Source: Albidovulum marisflavi (lineage in GTDB: Bacteria > Pseudomonadota > Alphaproteobacteria > Rhodobacterales > Rhodobacteraceae). Taken from it: a stretch of DNA of 64,000 nucleotides. This document shows positions 38,533 to 46,402 of the stretch, one piece after another. The stretch is from assembly GCF_025751435.1 (NCBI RefSeq), contig NZ_JAOWKY010000001.1:1224001-1288000 (forward strand), read 5' to 3'. The stretch's first letter is position 1, and each line of letters starts with the position of its first letter. Made by a program: the position numbers and the translations under genes. A model generated the notes under the pieces. The model searched no databases and had not been told where the DNA came from. It was given only the letters and a program-made list of their open reading frames with translations.

Positions 38533-39234
38533 CTACCCTTCTTCTCCATCGGGTTGCGCAGCCGCGCCAATGATCGCGAATCCGATCTCGCGCCTCAGCT
38601 TGCGCGCCATTGCCTCTTCATAGTCGCGGTAGTCCCCAGCTTGCTCCAGAAATGCGCCGGGGCCGCGCAATACATGAGACATGTAGAATTGCGCGACGTT
38701 CGGGTCGGATCCCGTGATGACAAGGCCGTTTACCAACGTGTCACCGAACGGAAACGCCCGGTACGCGTCGGAAGGGGCGAACGCCTCGTTGTTGACGCCG
38801 TCGCCAGAGATATCAAGCGTTCGCCGGTCGCAAGCCGGCCCGCGATCCAGCAGCGTTGAGCCGAACCCAAGAGCTGCACCAAGCGCAGTCGGATAGTCCT
38901 GGTAGCTGCGTTGCGCCGATGCGATGCGTTCGGCGGCAAGCGTCAGGTCCATGTCGTTCCGGATCGGCGTCCAGTCAAGCACCATGGCCTGCTGCCAGCG
39001 CCCGCTCCATTCGTATACGGCGATCGCGACCCAGCGGGGGTCACCGGAAAACAGCGCTTCTTTCACCTGTTGCGACAGAAGCGCGGCGGCAAGGCCGTCG
39101 CGCTGAAGCGCGTATTCCTGCGGATCGACCGAAGACGAGACATCAAGCCCCAGCGCCAGCGCCAGACGGCACTCTGCTGCCGCAGCCTGGGTCGCGGGAA
39201 AACCGAATGCAAGTGCCAGGGCCAAAGCCTTCAC
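38533..39234 (-). CDS. DUF1194 von Willebrand factor A-like secreted protein (first of pair)
   Basis: 233 residues with a signal peptide ending near QAAAA. The VWA metal site is visible as LALGLDVSSSVDPQEYALQR (DxSxS) and TLDISGDGVNN. It is a paralogue of the adjacent gene upstream: both share CRLALALG, YEWSG, LPTALG-like and RTLDISGDG stretches. The start overlaps the stop of that gene by four bases. DUF1194 proteins are common in Rhodobacterales and rhizobia; function unknown, presumably periplasmic protein binding through the metal site. Confidence 0.88.
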   Translation of the reverse strand: MKALALALAFGFPATQAAAAECRLALALGLDVSSSVDPQEYALQRDGLAAALLSQQVKEALFSGDPRWVAIAVYEWSGRWQQAMVLDWTPIRNDMDLTLAAERIASAQRSYQDYPTALGAALGFGSTLLDRGPACDRRTLDISGDGVNNEAFAPSDAYRAFPFGDTLVNGLVITGSDPNVAQFYMSHVLRGPGAFLEQAGDYRDYEEAMARKLRREIGFAIIGAAAQPDGEEG

Positions 39235-39941
39235 CCACGATCCTCCCGCGGTTCGAGGCGGCCCAGAAGCTGCTCGGTCAACTCTCGCTCAAGCTTGCGG
39301 CGGAAGACGCGTGGGAAATCGCTGTGCTGGCGCGCGACTTCGACGAAGGCGCCTTTGCCGTGGATCAGGTGCTGCCGGTAGTACACGGCGATGTCGGCTT
39401 CATGCCCGCCGATCGCCAGCCCGTTGACAAGAATGTCGCCAAGGTCGCGCCGCGCGCGGACTTGTTCAGGTGCGTCGCCGTCGTTGTTGCGACCGTCGCC
39501 CGATATGTCCAGCGTCCTCACTGGGCAATCCCCTGACCGGTTCAGCAGGTCCAGCCCGAAATCCAGCGCCTCCCCCAACGCTGTCGGCAGTTTGTCCTCG
39601 GATCTGGGGTGCGCCGCAACCCGGGCCGATATCGCGTCGATATCCGATTGGGTGCTGATTTCGGTCCAGTCGACCACGATCGCTTGCGCGCCCTGGCCCG
39701 ACCATTCGTACAGCGCCAGGCGCACGGGCTGATCGCCCCCCAGAAGCGCGCGAACGATTTCTGGTGCGGCCAGCGCGGCAAGGATCCCGTCGCGCTGGAT
39801 CGCGTAATCCTGCACATCGACCGAACGCGATACATCGAACCCCAGCGCCAGCGCCAGACGGCAGGCGCCCCAGCCGGGCCCCGCCCAAAGCGACAGCGCC
39901 GCCGCCGCTACCAGTGCCCTGTATTGCCCATGCTGGCCCAA
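39231..39941 (-). CDS. DUF1194 von Willebrand factor A-like secreted protein (second of pair)
   Basis: About 236 residues; a paralogue of the gene at 38533. Metal site LALGFDVSRSVDVQDYAIQR and RTLDISGDGRNN. No ATG gives a sensible signal peptide; a TTG at 39941 (preceded by AGGCGGA) gives GQHGQYRALVAAAALSLWAG with cleavage before ACRLALA, so this start is proposed. That makes it overlap the end of the VOC gene by 34 bases on the same strand. The pair is probably co-translated. Confidence 0.78.
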   Translation of the reverse strand: MGQHGQYRALVAAAALSLWAGPGWGACRLALALGFDVSRSVDVQDYAIQRDGILAALAAPEIVRALLGGDQPVRLALYEWSGQGAQAIVVDWTEISTQSDIDAISARVAAHPRSEDKLPTALGEALDFGLDLLNRSGDCPVRTLDISGDGRNNDGDAPEQVRARRDLGDILVNGLAIGGHEADIAVYYRQHLIHGKGAFVEVARQHSDFPRVFRRKLERELTEQLLGRLEPREDRG

Positions 39942-40336
39942 GGTTCCGCCTGCGTTTTTGCCTCGCCCTTCTGCAGCAACTCGACCGAGATGTTGTCGGG
40001 CGACCGGACGAAGGCCATCCGACCGTCGCGCGGCGGCCGGTTGATCGTCACGCCGTTCGCCTGAAGATGCGCGCAGGTGGCGTAGATGTCGTCGACCTCG
40101 TAGGCCAAATGCCCGAAATGGCGGCTGTCCGAGGGCAGCCCCGGATCGCCGTCCCAGTTCCAGGTCAGTTCGACGGGGCACTCCTCCTGACCCGGCGGCG
40201 CCATGAACACCAGCGTGAAGCGCCCGCCTTCGTTGTCCCAGCGCCGCGTTTCCTTCAGCCCGAGCAGCTCGTAGAACGCCATCGATTTATCAAGGTCCAG
40301 CACCCGGACCATCGTATGCAGATATCGGATCGTCAT
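39908..40336 (-). CDS. gloA: VOC/glyoxalase I family protein
   Basis: 142 residues of the lactoylglutathione lyase type: MTIRYLHTMVRVLDLDKSMA, FYELLGLKETRRWDNEGGRF, FGHLAYEVDDIYATCAHLQA and MAFVRSPDNISVELLQKG. Metal ligands H8, E-rich mid-strand, the HLAYEV histidine and the final ISVELL glutamate fit GlxI. It would detoxify methylglyoxal with glutathione. Start 40336 follows GGGGGAAAG. The residues after EAKTQ form a short extra tail overlapping the downstream DUF1194 frame. Confidence 0.88.
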   Translation of the reverse strand: MTIRYLHTMVRVLDLDKSMAFYELLGLKETRRWDNEGGRFTLVFMAPPGQEECPVELTWNWDGDPGLPSDSRHFGHLAYEVDDIYATCAHLQANGVTINRPPRDGRMAFVRSPDNISVELLQKGEAKTQAEPWASMGNTGHW

Positions 40337-40490
40337 CTTTCCCCCGTCTTTCATTGGCCCCCAGACTACCACCCTGCTCCGGTTTTCCAAGCCGCCCGGA
40401 AAAAACACGGCAGACACATTCCATCGTGGTGTCCTGTGCGCCTGCATCAATATAAGGTGGGTAACGATTCGATGATGCGGAGGACGACCG

Positions 40491-41396
40491 ATGACCCTCA
40501 CCCCCGAACAGCAAGCCGAAATCGACGAGGCCCGCGCCACCACTCGGCCGACGCTGCGCGCCACCTCCGAGGGGATGGAGCGCCGCCTTTACGTCGCGCA
40601 CGAGGTGCTGGACCATGGCCTTGTCCGCGTCATCGACTACATGGGCGACGACGCCGCCATCACCCAGGCCGCCCGCGTCAGCTACGGCCGTGGAACCAAG
40701 GCCGTGCAGAACGACGAGGGGCTGATCCGCTATCTGATGCGGCACTGGCACTCGACCCCGTTCGAGATGTGCGAGGTCAAGTTTCACGTCAAGCTTCCCG
40801 TCTTCGTCGCCCGCCAGTGGATCCGCCATCGCACAGCGAACGTTAACGAGTACTCTGCCCGCTACTCGATTCTGGACCGCGAATTCTACATCCCCGCGCC
40901 CGAACACCTGGCCGCGCAATCGACGGTCAACAACCAGGGCCGCGGCGAATTGCTTGAAGGGGACGAGGCGCAGCGAGTGCTGGACATCCTGCGCGACGAC
41001 GCCACCCGCGCCTACGATCATTACGAAGACATGCTGAGCCAGGACGGGCAGAAGGGCCTGGCTCGTGAACTCGCCCGCATGAACCTGCCCGCGAACGTCT
41101 ACACCCAGTGGTACTGGAAGGTGGACCTGCACAACCTGTTCCACTTCCTGCGCCTGCGCGCGGACGCCCACGCCCAGTACGAAATCCGCGCCTATGCCGA
41201 AACGATGTGCGGAATCGTCAAGGACTGGGTCCCGCTCGCCTACGCCGCCTTCGAGGATTACCGCATGGGCGGCGCGACGCTGTCGGCCAAGGGGGTCGAG
41301 GTCCTGAAACGCCGCTTGGCCGGCGAGGTCGTCACGCAAGAGACCTCGGGCATGTCGAAGGGTGAATGGCGGGAGTTCGAAGGCGTTTGGGGGTGA
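40491..41396 (+). CDS. thyX: FAD-dependent thymidylate synthase
   Basis: 301-residue flavin-dependent dTMP synthase using methylenetetrahydrofolate and NADPH. The ThyX signature RHR-x7-S is at residues 112-122 ([14 protein letters not shown]), with the nucleotide-binding [10 protein letters not shown] and the later [20 protein letters not shown]. Length is at the long end for ThyX but usual in Rhodobacterales. ThyX in place of ThyA connects to the folate genes at the start of the window only in general metabolism. An AT-rich HEPN gene starts two bases after its stop. Confidence 0.95.
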   Translation: MTLTPEQQAEIDEARATTRPTLRATSEGMERRLYVAHEVLDHGLVRVIDYMGDDAAITQAARVSYGRGTKAVQNDEGLIRYLMRHWHSTPFEMCEVKFHVKLPVFVARQWIRHRTANVNEYSARYSILDREFYIPAPEHLAAQSTVNNQGRGELLEGDEAQRVLDILRDDATRAYDHYEDMLSQDGQKGLARELARMNLPANVYTQWYWKVDLHNLFHFLRLRADAHAQYEIRAYAETMCGIVKDWVPLAYAAFEDYRMGGATLSAKGVEVLKRRLAGEVVTQETSGMSKGEWREFEGVWG

Positions 41397-41397
41397 G

Positions 41398-42060
41398 ATG
41401 CCGTCAAAATCAAGAAAGTTTTTTCACGACAAACTATATCCAGATGTAGTTCAACTCATCGCCACTCACGGTCTATTGAACGCGCCAGGACGAGGGAGGC
41501 GATACCTTGGGCACATTACCCGTAGTGGCGTGGTTATGTTATGTGCCGCTTGGGAGTTGTATACAGAAGAAGTCATTGTTGAAGGAATTGATTTCTTAGT
41601 GAAGAGTTCTATGAGTCCAGAATTTTTGCCCGCCAATGTCAAAACAGAGATAGCGTCAGTAGCAAAGAAGTCAAAACATGATCACGGCGCCTTGGAATTG
41701 TGTGGAGATGGTTGGAAGGATGTCTACAAGAATGCTGCAGTGGCTGAGTGTGCCGTTTTAAATACACCAAAATTCTCGCAGGTATCTGGATTGTTTCAGA
41801 AATGGTTAGGTGTTCCCGCCGAGGAATTAGAAGGCGCTTGGCGGCATCCCGCTGATTCTCTGAACGATTTTGTTGGGCTGCGTGGCGAAATTGCTCATCG
41901 AGGCGCAGATGCGCAATATGTCCGCATTGAACGTCTTACTGAATTGACGAATCTTGTTGACGACTTGGTAGTAGATACTGATAACTTTCTTTGTCATTAT
42001 CTCAGACGAATTTCCACCTCGAACAAACGACCTTGGAATGCGATTCCCGTTGCGCACTAG
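41398..42060 (+). CDS. RiboL-PSP-HEPN family protein
   Basis: 220 residues. VVMLCAAWELYTEEVIVEGI and the C-terminal SLNDFVGLRGEIAHRG are the two hallmark helices of the RiboL-PSP-HEPN group; R162-x4-H167 fits the HEPN RNase motif Rx4-6H. HEPN proteins of this type are mostly found in defence or toxin settings and cut RNA. The gene starts two bases after thyX, using GGGGGTGAG within the thyX end as its ribosome-binding site. Base composition and codon use are visibly more AT-rich than thyX, a sign of transfer. No obvious antitoxin (MNT) partner follows. Confidence 0.78.
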   Translation: MPSKSRKFFHDKLYPDVVQLIATHGLLNAPGRGRRYLGHITRSGVVMLCAAWELYTEEVIVEGIDFLVKSSMSPEFLPANVKTEIASVAKKSKHDHGALELCGDGWKDVYKNAAVAECAVLNTPKFSQVSGLFQKWLGVPAEELEGAWRHPADSLNDFVGLRGEIAHRGADAQYVRIERLTELTNLVDDLVVDTDNFLCHYLRRISTSNKRPWNAIPVAH

Positions 42061-42240
42061 GAGAATATGCGGGGTCGGCGCAATTCATTCGGTGTATTAC
42101 TGATAGATTTGCGCTGAATAATTAATAGGGTTCTCTTTATGAGTTCTCTGAAGTTAATAATCTAGGATTTTGGAGCGCCAGCGCCAGCGCACCCTTCATT
42201 CCCCCTTGCGCCATTCGCCCCTTGGTGCGACGCTCAATCC
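42061..42240. other. AT-rich gap behind the HEPN gene
   Basis: No gene seen. The first 110 bases stay AT-rich like the HEPN gene (for example AATAATTAATAG and GTTAATAATCTAGG) and contain a short direct repeat GTTCTCT about 13 bases apart; composition returns to the host type after about 42170. This marks the right edge of the AT-rich patch. Confidence 0.4.
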
Positions 42241-42432
42241 ATGGACCTCTGGCAAAAGTGGGCGAAAGCGCCCGACAAGATCGCTCCCGCGCCGACGCGC
42301 TTCCTCATGTTGGCGATCACCGCGGTCGTGGTTTCCGGATGCGAGGAACTGGTGGACCAGTATCACGACGACCGCCACGTCATGAAGATCCTCCGCGACG
42401 GCGAATACCGCTTCGTGGACGAAGAGTTCTAG
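42241..42432 (+). CDS. Possible small lipoprotein
   Basis: 63 codons. After a polar start (MDLWQKWAKAPDKIAPAPTR) comes a hydrophobic stretch and lipobox-like VVVSGC, then a short acidic tail (EELVDQYHDDRHVMKILRDG). If translated, an alternative start at 42307 (MLAITAVVVSGC) would give a minimal lipoprotein. No clear ribosome-binding site is seen before either start. A terminator follows the stop directly, which favours a real gene. Confidence 0.4.
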   Translation: MDLWQKWAKAPDKIAPAPTRFLMLAITAVVVSGCEELVDQYHDDRHVMKILRDGEYRFVDEEF

Positions 42433-42446
42433 CGTGCAAGGAAAAA

Positions 42447-42469
42447 GGCCCCGCCGATCGGACGGGGCC
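42447..42469. terminator. Bidirectional rho-independent terminator
   Basis: GGCCCCG stem with a nine-base loop and CGGGGCC, preceded by AAAAA on the plus strand, so the minus-strand transcript of the gene at 42491 ends in a U-run. It lies between that gene and the small lipoprotein-like frame. Confidence 0.75.
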
Positions 42470-42490
42470 TTGCCCGGACGGATCGTCCGA

Positions 42491-42754
42491 TCACTTGTTG
42501 CGCTTCGACACCTGGTCGCCGACTAGACCACTGCCGACGTTGCCCCAGCCGCCGGTCCCGCCGCCCGAGACATAGCTGGCGACGCCGCCGTTGCCTTCAA
42601 GCCCAAGCGCTTCCTTGATGGGCGAATTGTTTCCACCGCCGCCGCCCTTCAGCGCCGCGGCCATGTTCTGTGCCGCGTCCTTGTTGCTGTCGGCCATCGC
42701 CGGCGCGGCAACAGCCAGAAGTCCCGCCGTCAGGATCGTCAGAGTCGTTTTCAT
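42491..42754 (-). CDS. Small glycine-rich secreted protein
   Basis: 87 residues: signal peptide MKTTLTILTAGLLAVAAPAM with cleavage near AMA, then a short mature part with two glycine runs (ALKGGGGGNNSP and VSGGGTGGWGNVGSG). Start 42754 follows GGGGGTAG. No family recognised. Ends before a strong terminator, so it is a single-gene transcript. Confidence 0.7.
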   Translation of the reverse strand: MKTTLTILTAGLLAVAAPAMADSNKDAAQNMAAALKGGGGGNNSPIKEALGLEGNGGVASYVSGGGTGGWGNVGSGLVGDQVSKRNK

Positions 42755-42957
42755 ATCTACCCCCATTGTTGTGCCGTCTTTTAGATCGACCCTTTGACTA
42801 CGGGCGGAAGGGCAGGCTGGATCATGTCTTCACCGTTTCGTGAATGTGGATCAGAAATGTCTGCGCCGTTCGTGGGGGGGGCGTGCCGCAGGGCGTGCTT
42901 GGCTCTGGCCCCGCGGGCTGCTATTGCCGGTCCGCTGACTGTAAGGATAGGACACCC

Positions 42958-43284
42958 ATGATCCTTTATGGCATCCCGACCTGCGACACCTGCCGAAAGG
43001 CCAGGAAAGAGATCGAGTCCGCTGGCAAGGCCGTCGCCTTTCGGGACATCCGCGCCGAGCCGCTTGAGCCGGAACAGGTCTCCCGCTTCTTGTCCGTGTT
43101 TGGCGACCGTCTGGTGAACCGCGCGTCGGCGACCTGGCGGGGGCTTGACGACGATGCCCGTGCGGCCGCTCCGGAAAAGCTTCTGGCCGATCATCCGACG
43201 CTGATGAAGCGCCCGGTGATCGAGCACGAGGGCGAACTGATCCTTGGCTGGACCGCCGAGGCCAAGGCCCGCGTCCTGAAATGA
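42958..43284 (+). CDS. ArsC/Spx/YffB-like thioredoxin-fold protein
   Basis: 108 residues from ATG 42958 (AAGGATAGGACACCC upstream). MILYGIPTCDTCRKARKEIE carries a CxxC at the start of a thioredoxin fold; the C-terminal LLADHPTLMKRPVIEHEGEL with the conserved MKRP arginine fits the ArsC/YffB family. Many members are glutathione- or thioredoxin-dependent reductases, but true arsenate reductase activity is not implied; no other ars gene is near. Confidence 0.85.
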   Translation: MILYGIPTCDTCRKARKEIESAGKAVAFRDIRAEPLEPEQVSRFLSVFGDRLVNRASATWRGLDDDARAAAPEKLLADHPTLMKRPVIEHEGELILGWTAEAKARVLK

Positions 43285-43285
43285 A

Positions 43286-43308
43286 AACGGCCCGCGGGGC
43301 GGGCCGTT
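43286..43308. terminator. Rho-independent-like terminator between ArsC-like and cspA genes
   Basis: AACGGCCCGC, loop GGG, GCGGGCCGTT: a perfect ten-base-pair hairpin directly behind the ArsC-like gene; AAAA on its left gives a U-run for minus-strand cspA transcripts arriving from the right. Confidence 0.7.
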
Positions 43309-43327
43309 GCATGCGCGTTGGCGAAGT

Positions 43328-43534
43328 TCAGAGCAGCTTGAGGTCGGAGGCCGACGACCGCCCGTCGCGCCCCGCCTGAAGTTCGTACGAAACCTTCTGA
43401 TTGTCGTTCAGCGACTTCAACCCAGCCCGCTCGACCGCGGAGATATGGACGAAAATGTCCTTCCCGCCGTCATCCGGGGCGATGAAGCCATAACCCTTCG
43501 TCGAATTGAACCATTTCACGGTGCCGGTGGCCAT
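43328..43534 (-). CDS. cspA: Cold-shock domain protein
   Basis: 68-residue single cold-shock domain RNA chaperone. RNP1 is KGYGFIAP and RNP2 DIFVHISAV; N-terminal MATGTVKWFNSTKGYG is canonical. GGGAGTAAACGG precedes the start. About 170 bases without a gene lie upstream, including the inverted CCGC/GCGG element (CCGCCTGCGAGATTGCCTGC region near 43559), consistent with the long structured leader usual for csp mRNAs. Confidence 0.95.
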   Translation of the reverse strand: MATGTVKWFNSTKGYGFIAPDDGGKDIFVHISAVERAGLKSLNDNQKVSYELQAGRDGRSSASDLKLL

Positions 43535-43703
43535 CCGTTTACTCCCTGTTTAATTCTCCGCCTGCGAGATTGCCTGCGGATCGTGCAGCCAGGTCTTTCA
43601 CTCAGTCCGGCTGCCCCGAAACGAGGAGCGGTAGAAAGTCTGCGGTCACGCGGAGTGAAGGATGAGCGATTTGCGCAAAAAATCAAGAATTTTGACGATA
43701 AGG

Positions 43704-44267
43704 TCAGAAACCGCGCGCTTTGGCTCTGGCGCGGGCAAATAGTCGGTCCAGGGAAAGCGGGCCGGCCCCAAGGAAGACGAGGATGGAGAGCAGCACCATC
43801 CACAGCGCGCGCTGATCAAGGATCAGCGCGTCGGATGCCCTGTCGAACCAGCTTCCCAAGTCGCTGCCGCCGATGCCATGGCCGTAGACGTCGGTCAGGC
43901 TCTGGACGACGACGAAGCCCATCATGCCAAGCGCGGCAAGCCGGGTGAACAGGCCGACAAGGATCAGGGCGGGCAAGGTCAGCTCGGCCAGGGTCCCAGC
44001 CAGAACGACCAGGTAGTGAAACACGCCCAGCTGGCTCACGTCATAACCGACAGCCTCGACCGCCTTGGGAAATATCTGAATGTAGGCCCCATCGCGTGGG
44101 AACAGAATGCCGAAGATGCCGTCGCCAACCTTGGTGCGCGCCGAGTTCCAGAAGTAGACAAGCAGCACGCCCGCGAAGCCAAGCCGCGCCAAGGTGGGAA
44201 GGACGCCAGGCGCGACGCTGGCGAGCGTCGCAGAGACTCGGTCGTAAAGGGCAAGAAGCATGTTCAT
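43704..44267 (-). CDS. DoxX family membrane protein of the bufferin operon
   Basis: 187 residues with four hydrophobic segments (LARLGFAGVLLVYFWNSART, FHYLVVLAGTLAELTLPALI, LAALGMMGFVVVQSLTDVYG, LWMVLLSILVFLGAGPLSL). DoxX-type proteins are quinone/redox-linked or of unknown role. It overlaps the DUF2063 gene by four bases and ends the bufA-bufB-bufC-doxX order known for bufferin clusters. Likely role: inner-membrane redox partner in maturation or export; this is inference. Confidence 0.88.
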   Translation of the reverse strand: MNMLLALYDRVSATLASVAPGVLPTLARLGFAGVLLVYFWNSARTKVGDGIFGILFPRDGAYIQIFPKAVEAVGYDVSQLGVFHYLVVLAGTLAELTLPALILVGLFTRLAALGMMGFVVVQSLTDVYGHGIGGSDLGSWFDRASDALILDQRALWMVLLSILVFLGAGPLSLDRLFARARAKARGF

Positions 44268-45007
44268 GTCGCATCTCCTGCGGCGATTTCCGCGATGACG
44301 CGCCTGCCGACCAGGATCGTCAACGCTGCGGTCAGATCCATCTCCGGCGCTCGATCAAGTGCTTCGGACAGCTGCGCGCCCTCCATGAGCGCGGCAATGA
44401 AGTCCCCCGCACCGTTCGGCAGCAGGACAGGCTCGGGGTCGAATTCCGGACGCACGATCAAGACGTCCTCGGCCGCGGCCGCTTTGGGTGGGTTCTCGCC
44501 CAACACGTTCGCGGCCCAGATCGACCTGATGGGCCAACGCGACCGCAATAACCTGGTCGGGGGGGTGAAGCGCACCCGCGCCGACATCAGGCGGTCTGGC
44601 GAGATCGATGCGAACAATTCGCGGCGCATGGGGCATGCGTCGGCAGCATGGTAGGAGTGGCGAATGGCAAGTTCCAATCGCGCGACATCGGGAAGATAGC
44701 CCAGATGCCGCACCGGGTCGAAGCCTTCAAGAAAAGCAGGCATGTCTTCGCCATAGAACATCAGAAGCGGGGACTTGGGCGGATGCGCGCGCAGGTGCAC
44801 GCGCGCCATGTCCGCAAAGAACTCAGCCCCGACCAGCGCATGGACGACGGGAAACGCCTTGCGCAGGGCTTCTGTCAGGGATGCGGTGACATTGTTCCGG
44901 TAGACATTGAAACGCTTCGGCGCGGGACGGCCCTCAGGATCCGTAATGCCAGCGGGCAGGGGCCTTTCGGGGTCAAGAAGTGCCGCGCGGAATTCGGACT
45001 GGTTCAT
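44264..45007 (-). CDS. bufC: DUF2063 partner protein BufC
   Basis: 247 residues. The N-terminal DUF2063 domain ([80 protein letters not shown]) is the usual partner of DUF692/MNIO enzymes and is thought to present the precursor peptide to the enzyme. Start 45007 overlaps the bufB stop by four bases (ATGA). The C-terminal half (residues 130-247) is the variable second domain. Confidence 0.88.
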   Translation of the reverse strand: MNQSEFRAALLDPERPLPAGITDPEGRPAPKRFNVYRNNVTASLTEALRKAFPVVHALVGAEFFADMARVHLRAHPPKSPLLMFYGEDMPAFLEGFDPVRHLGYLPDVARLELAIRHSYHAADACPMRRELFASISPDRLMSARVRFTPPTRLLRSRWPIRSIWAANVLGENPPKAAAAEDVLIVRPEFDPEPVLLPNGAGDFIAALMEGAQLSEALDRAPEMDLTAALTILVGRRVIAEIAAGDAT

Positions 45008-45858
45008 GCTTTCACCCGGTCGAGGATGCGTGCGGCGCGCGCGGCTTCGGCGGCAAGCACGGGCCAGTCCGGCACGTCGTTGTCCCACTCGATCAGGGTG
45101 GGTTTCGCGCCGCCCAGTTCGATCGTCCGAGCGTAGAGTTGCCAGACAGGGTCCACGACTTCCGATCCGTGCGCGTCGATCAGAAAAGGCTGATCTGTAT
45201 CGTCACGGTCTTCATCATGGCCGCCAAGGTGGATTTCCTTGACCAGATCATGCGGAAATCGGGTGATGTAGTCCTGCGGATCGGTTCGCCGGTTCGTGCT
45301 GGATACGTAGACGTTGTTCACATCCAGAAGCAGTCCGCAGCCGGTGCGGCGGGCAAGTTCGACAAGGAAATCGATCTCATCCAGCGCCGATCCGGTGAGC
45401 TCGACGTAAACCGAAGGATTCTCCAACAGCATCTGGCGTCCCAGGCATTCCTGCACCTGGTCGATGTGGCGGGCGACGCGTGCCAGCGTCGCATTTGTGT
45501 ATGGGAGAGGCAGCAGATCGTTCAGGAACTCTGCCCCATGCGTGGACCAGGCCAGGTGTTCCGAGAAACTGGCGGGGTTCAGCCAGTTCAGGAGATGCTT
45601 GAGCCGGTCAAGGTGATCGCGGTCCAGTGGCGCTTCCCCCCCGATCGACAGGCCCACACCATGAACCGAGATCGGAAACCGTTCGGCCAGGTGGCGCAGT
45701 TGCGCGATCGGGCGTCCACCGGCCCCCATGTAGTTTTCTGCATGGATCTCAAGCCATTCAACCGGTCCTGGGTGCTCCAGAATGTTCGATATGTGCTGGG
45801 GCTTGTAACCGATACCGGGACTGGTCGGCAGTCTGCGGCGGGAACCCTGGTCCAACAT
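45004..45858 (-). CDS. bufB: MNIO (DUF692) enzyme BufB
   Basis: 284-residue multinuclear non-heme iron-dependent oxidative enzyme with a TIM-barrel fold. Metal-ligand stretches are present: [79 protein letters not shown] and [11 protein letters not shown]. In known bufferin clusters this enzyme converts precursor cysteines to thiooxazole groups with BufC. It follows bufA by 59 bases containing a strong stem-loop. Confidence 0.93.
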   Translation of the reverse strand: MLDQGSRRRLPTSPGIGYKPQHISNILEHPGPVEWLEIHAENYMGAGGRPIAQLRHLAERFPISVHGVGLSIGGEAPLDRDHLDRLKHLLNWLNPASFSEHLAWSTHGAEFLNDLLPLPYTNATLARVARHIDQVQECLGRQMLLENPSVYVELTGSALDEIDFLVELARRTGCGLLLDVNNVYVSSTNRRTDPQDYITRFPHDLVKEIHLGGHDEDRDDTDQPFLIDAHGSEVVDPVWQLYARTIELGGAKPTLIEWDNDVPDWPVLAAEAARAARILDRVKA

Positions 45859-45880
45859 TTCTTACCCCCTGGTTGCAAGC

Positions 45881-45908
45881 GTCCCCCCACGCCAGTGCAC
45901 GGGGGGAC
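45881..45908 (-). other. Stem-loop between bufA and bufB
   Basis: GTCCCCCC, twelve-base loop, GGGGGGAC: a perfect eight-base-pair stem in the 59-base gap after the precursor gene. No clear U-run on the minus strand. Likely partial terminator or 3' stabiliser that raises precursor over enzyme mRNA. Confidence 0.55.
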
Positions 45909-45917
45909 TTGTTTCCA

Positions 45918-46211
45918 TCAGCTCTGGGGAAGATCGCGCTCGAGCGCCTCAAGAGATCCCATGCGGCCGTCGGGAAGCTCCATCGTGGTGCAGGTGCCGG
46001 CCGGCACCAGCTTCCAGGAGTTGCCCTGATAGTCGACCGTCGAGGTTCCAGCGCAGGTCGTGCCCGGACCCGCGGCGCAGTCATTCTGTCCGGCAAGCGC
46101 CACGCCGAAGCATTTTTCGTTTTCCTGGGCGACGGCGGGCGTGGCGAACTGTGCGGCGAGGGCTGCTGCGAGAGAGCTTGCAACGGCGAGGGTCTTGACG
46201 GAATTGGACAT
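45918..46211 (-). CDS. bufA: Bufferin-type RiPP precursor BufA (DUF2282)
   Basis: 97 residues. A Sec signal peptide ([20 protein letters not shown], cleavage after AVA near residue 28) is followed by a short core with four cysteines at 34, 45, 53 and 74: [26 protein letters not shown] and WKLVPAGTC, the DUF2282/BufA1 pattern. The C-terminal tail ([20 protein letters not shown]) extends beyond the last cysteine. Bufferins are described as copper-binding peptides modified on cysteine and exported to the periplasm. Start 46211 follows AGGAGGAAGATA. Confidence 0.9.
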   Translation of the reverse strand: MSNSVKTLAVASSLAAALAAQFATPAVAQENEKCFGVALAGQNDCAAGPGTTCAGTSTVDYQGNSWKLVPAGTCTTMELPDGRMGSLEALERDLPQS

Positions 46212-46360
46212 TATCTTCCTCCTGAAATGTGTTGCGTCGTTTCTTTATCGACACCGGAGTCCTATCCGGCGGACGGCGTAACGGGCCAGTCACGACCCCG
46301 TGGGCCACGCCGGTGTGACCCAGTGAAACATTGCTGATGAAGGTCCAGCACGCCGCAGGT

Positions 46361-46397
46361 AAAGAAAAAAGCGCCCTGAAACGGGGCGCTTTTCTTT
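46361..46397. terminator. Bidirectional terminator between bufA promoter region and thrS
   Basis: AAAAAAGCGCCC, loop TGAAACG, GGGCGCTTTTCTTT. A-rich left arm and U-rich right arm allow use on both strands; its main job is ending the minus-strand thrS transcript, whose stop is six bases away. Confidence 0.8.
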
Positions 46398-46402
46398 ATA
46401 TA

